A stretch of 30,897 bases of DNA. Source: DASYUM01 sp036001225. Its GTDB lineage: Bacteria; Methylomirabilota; Methylomirabilia; Rokubacteriales; DASRDR01. Location: the NCBI GenBank assembly GCA_036001225.1, contig DASYUM010000212.1, forward strand, positions 1 through 30,897, read 5' to 3'. Shown piece after piece: positions 30,707-30,897 of the stretch. The notes under the pieces are model-generated. The model ran no database searches, had not been told where the DNA came from, and saw nothing but the letters and a program-made list of their open reading frames with translations. A program made the translations under genes and the position numbers. How positions within the stretch are numbered: the first letter of the stretch is position 1; the number at the start of each line of letters is the position of its first letter.

Positions 30707-30897
30707 ATGCGGGTCCTCGTCACCGGCGGGTGCGGGTTCATCGGTTCCCACTTCGTCCGTCACCTGCTGACCACCTACCCCGAGTACGGCGTCGTCAACC
30801 TGGACAAGCTGACCTACGCCGGTAACCCCGCGAACCTGGCCGACGTCGCCGGGCAGTCCCGCTACCGCTTCGTCCGCGGCGACATCTGCGACGCGGC
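30707..30897 (+). CDS. rfbB: dTDP-glucose 4,6-dehydratase, 5' part (cut by window end)
   Basis: The ATG follows the rfbA stop with no spacer. The 63 complete codons visible read VLVTGGCGFIGSHFVRHLL (NAD-binding GxxGFIG of extended SDR enzymes), then NLDKLTYAGNPANLADV and YRFVRGDICDA, the diagnostic RmlB N-terminus (LDKLTYAGN--NL). It converts dTDP-glucose to dTDP-4-keto-6-deoxyglucose, the next step after RfbA. The remaining about 80% of the gene lies outside the window, where rmlC/rmlD are to be expected. Confidence 0.95.
   Translation, partial: MRVLVTGGCGFIGSHFVRHLLTTYPEYGVVNLDKLTYAGNPANLADVAGQSRYRFVRGDICDA

Overview
The window is very GC-rich (about 70% by eye, almost every third codon position G or C), gene-dense bacterial DNA that uses many GTG starts and one TTG. 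The organism is most likely an uncultivated soil or groundwater bacterium. The mix of a dnaX-ybaB-recR block, N-acyl-D-amino-acid deacylase, FmdA-type amidase, NDH-2 and a large glycosyltransferase locus recalls Candidatus Rokubacteria/Methylomirabilota, but that is an inference from content, not a phylogenetic result.

Layout. (1) 1-2900: three stacked hairpins, then the DNA replication/repair operon dnaX-ybaB-recR, closed by a strong hairpin shared with a convergent small LEA-like secreted protein. (2) 3402-3850: a tRNA-Asn(GUU) gene with its own promoter and terminator, split inside the anticodon by a 304-nt group I (IC3-like) self-splicing intron. (3) 3850-6750: a loosely packed region with one secreted protein, one AHSA1/SRPBCC protein and three gene relics: a 91-bp near-copy of the deacylase gene found 7.6 kb away, a CorA C-terminus and a truncated LD-carboxypeptidase. 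(4) 6749-9258: an ankyrin-repeat protein, a MazEF-type toxin-antitoxin pair with a clear promoter/operator, a possible decayed transposase carrying a dispersed repeat, and a DUF962 protein. (5) 9311-12283, minus strand: a three-gene operon of two alpha/beta hydrolases around an unrecognised 470-residue protein with its own hydrolase-like nucleophile elbow. (6) 12506-18942: N-acyl-D-amino-acid deacylase, NDH-2, exported acetamidase/formamidase, then a zinc/manganese-type binding protein and a permease with an unusual C-terminal extension, without a neighbouring ATPase. (7) 18974-22028: moaB, an HtrA-like protease, and convergent to it a rhodanese-ThiF/MoeB fusion with one in-frame TGA. (8) 22134-30897: an exopolysaccharide/O-antigen locus with four GT4 glycosyltransferases, a Wzx-type flippase, a WcaJ-type phosphoglycosyltransferase, a long-form RmlA and the start of rfbB.

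The two strongest discoveries are the rhodanese-MoeB gene and the tRNA intron. In the first, the TGA replaces the cysteine codon of the family's SCAEAG-like motif and is followed, 20 nt later, by the loop of a perfect 8-bp hairpin that fits the bacterial SECIS consensus, so the gene very probably encodes a selenoprotein. In the second, the intron interrupts tRNA-Asn between U35 and U36, with a perfect 5-bp P1 ending in U-G that fixes the splice sites.
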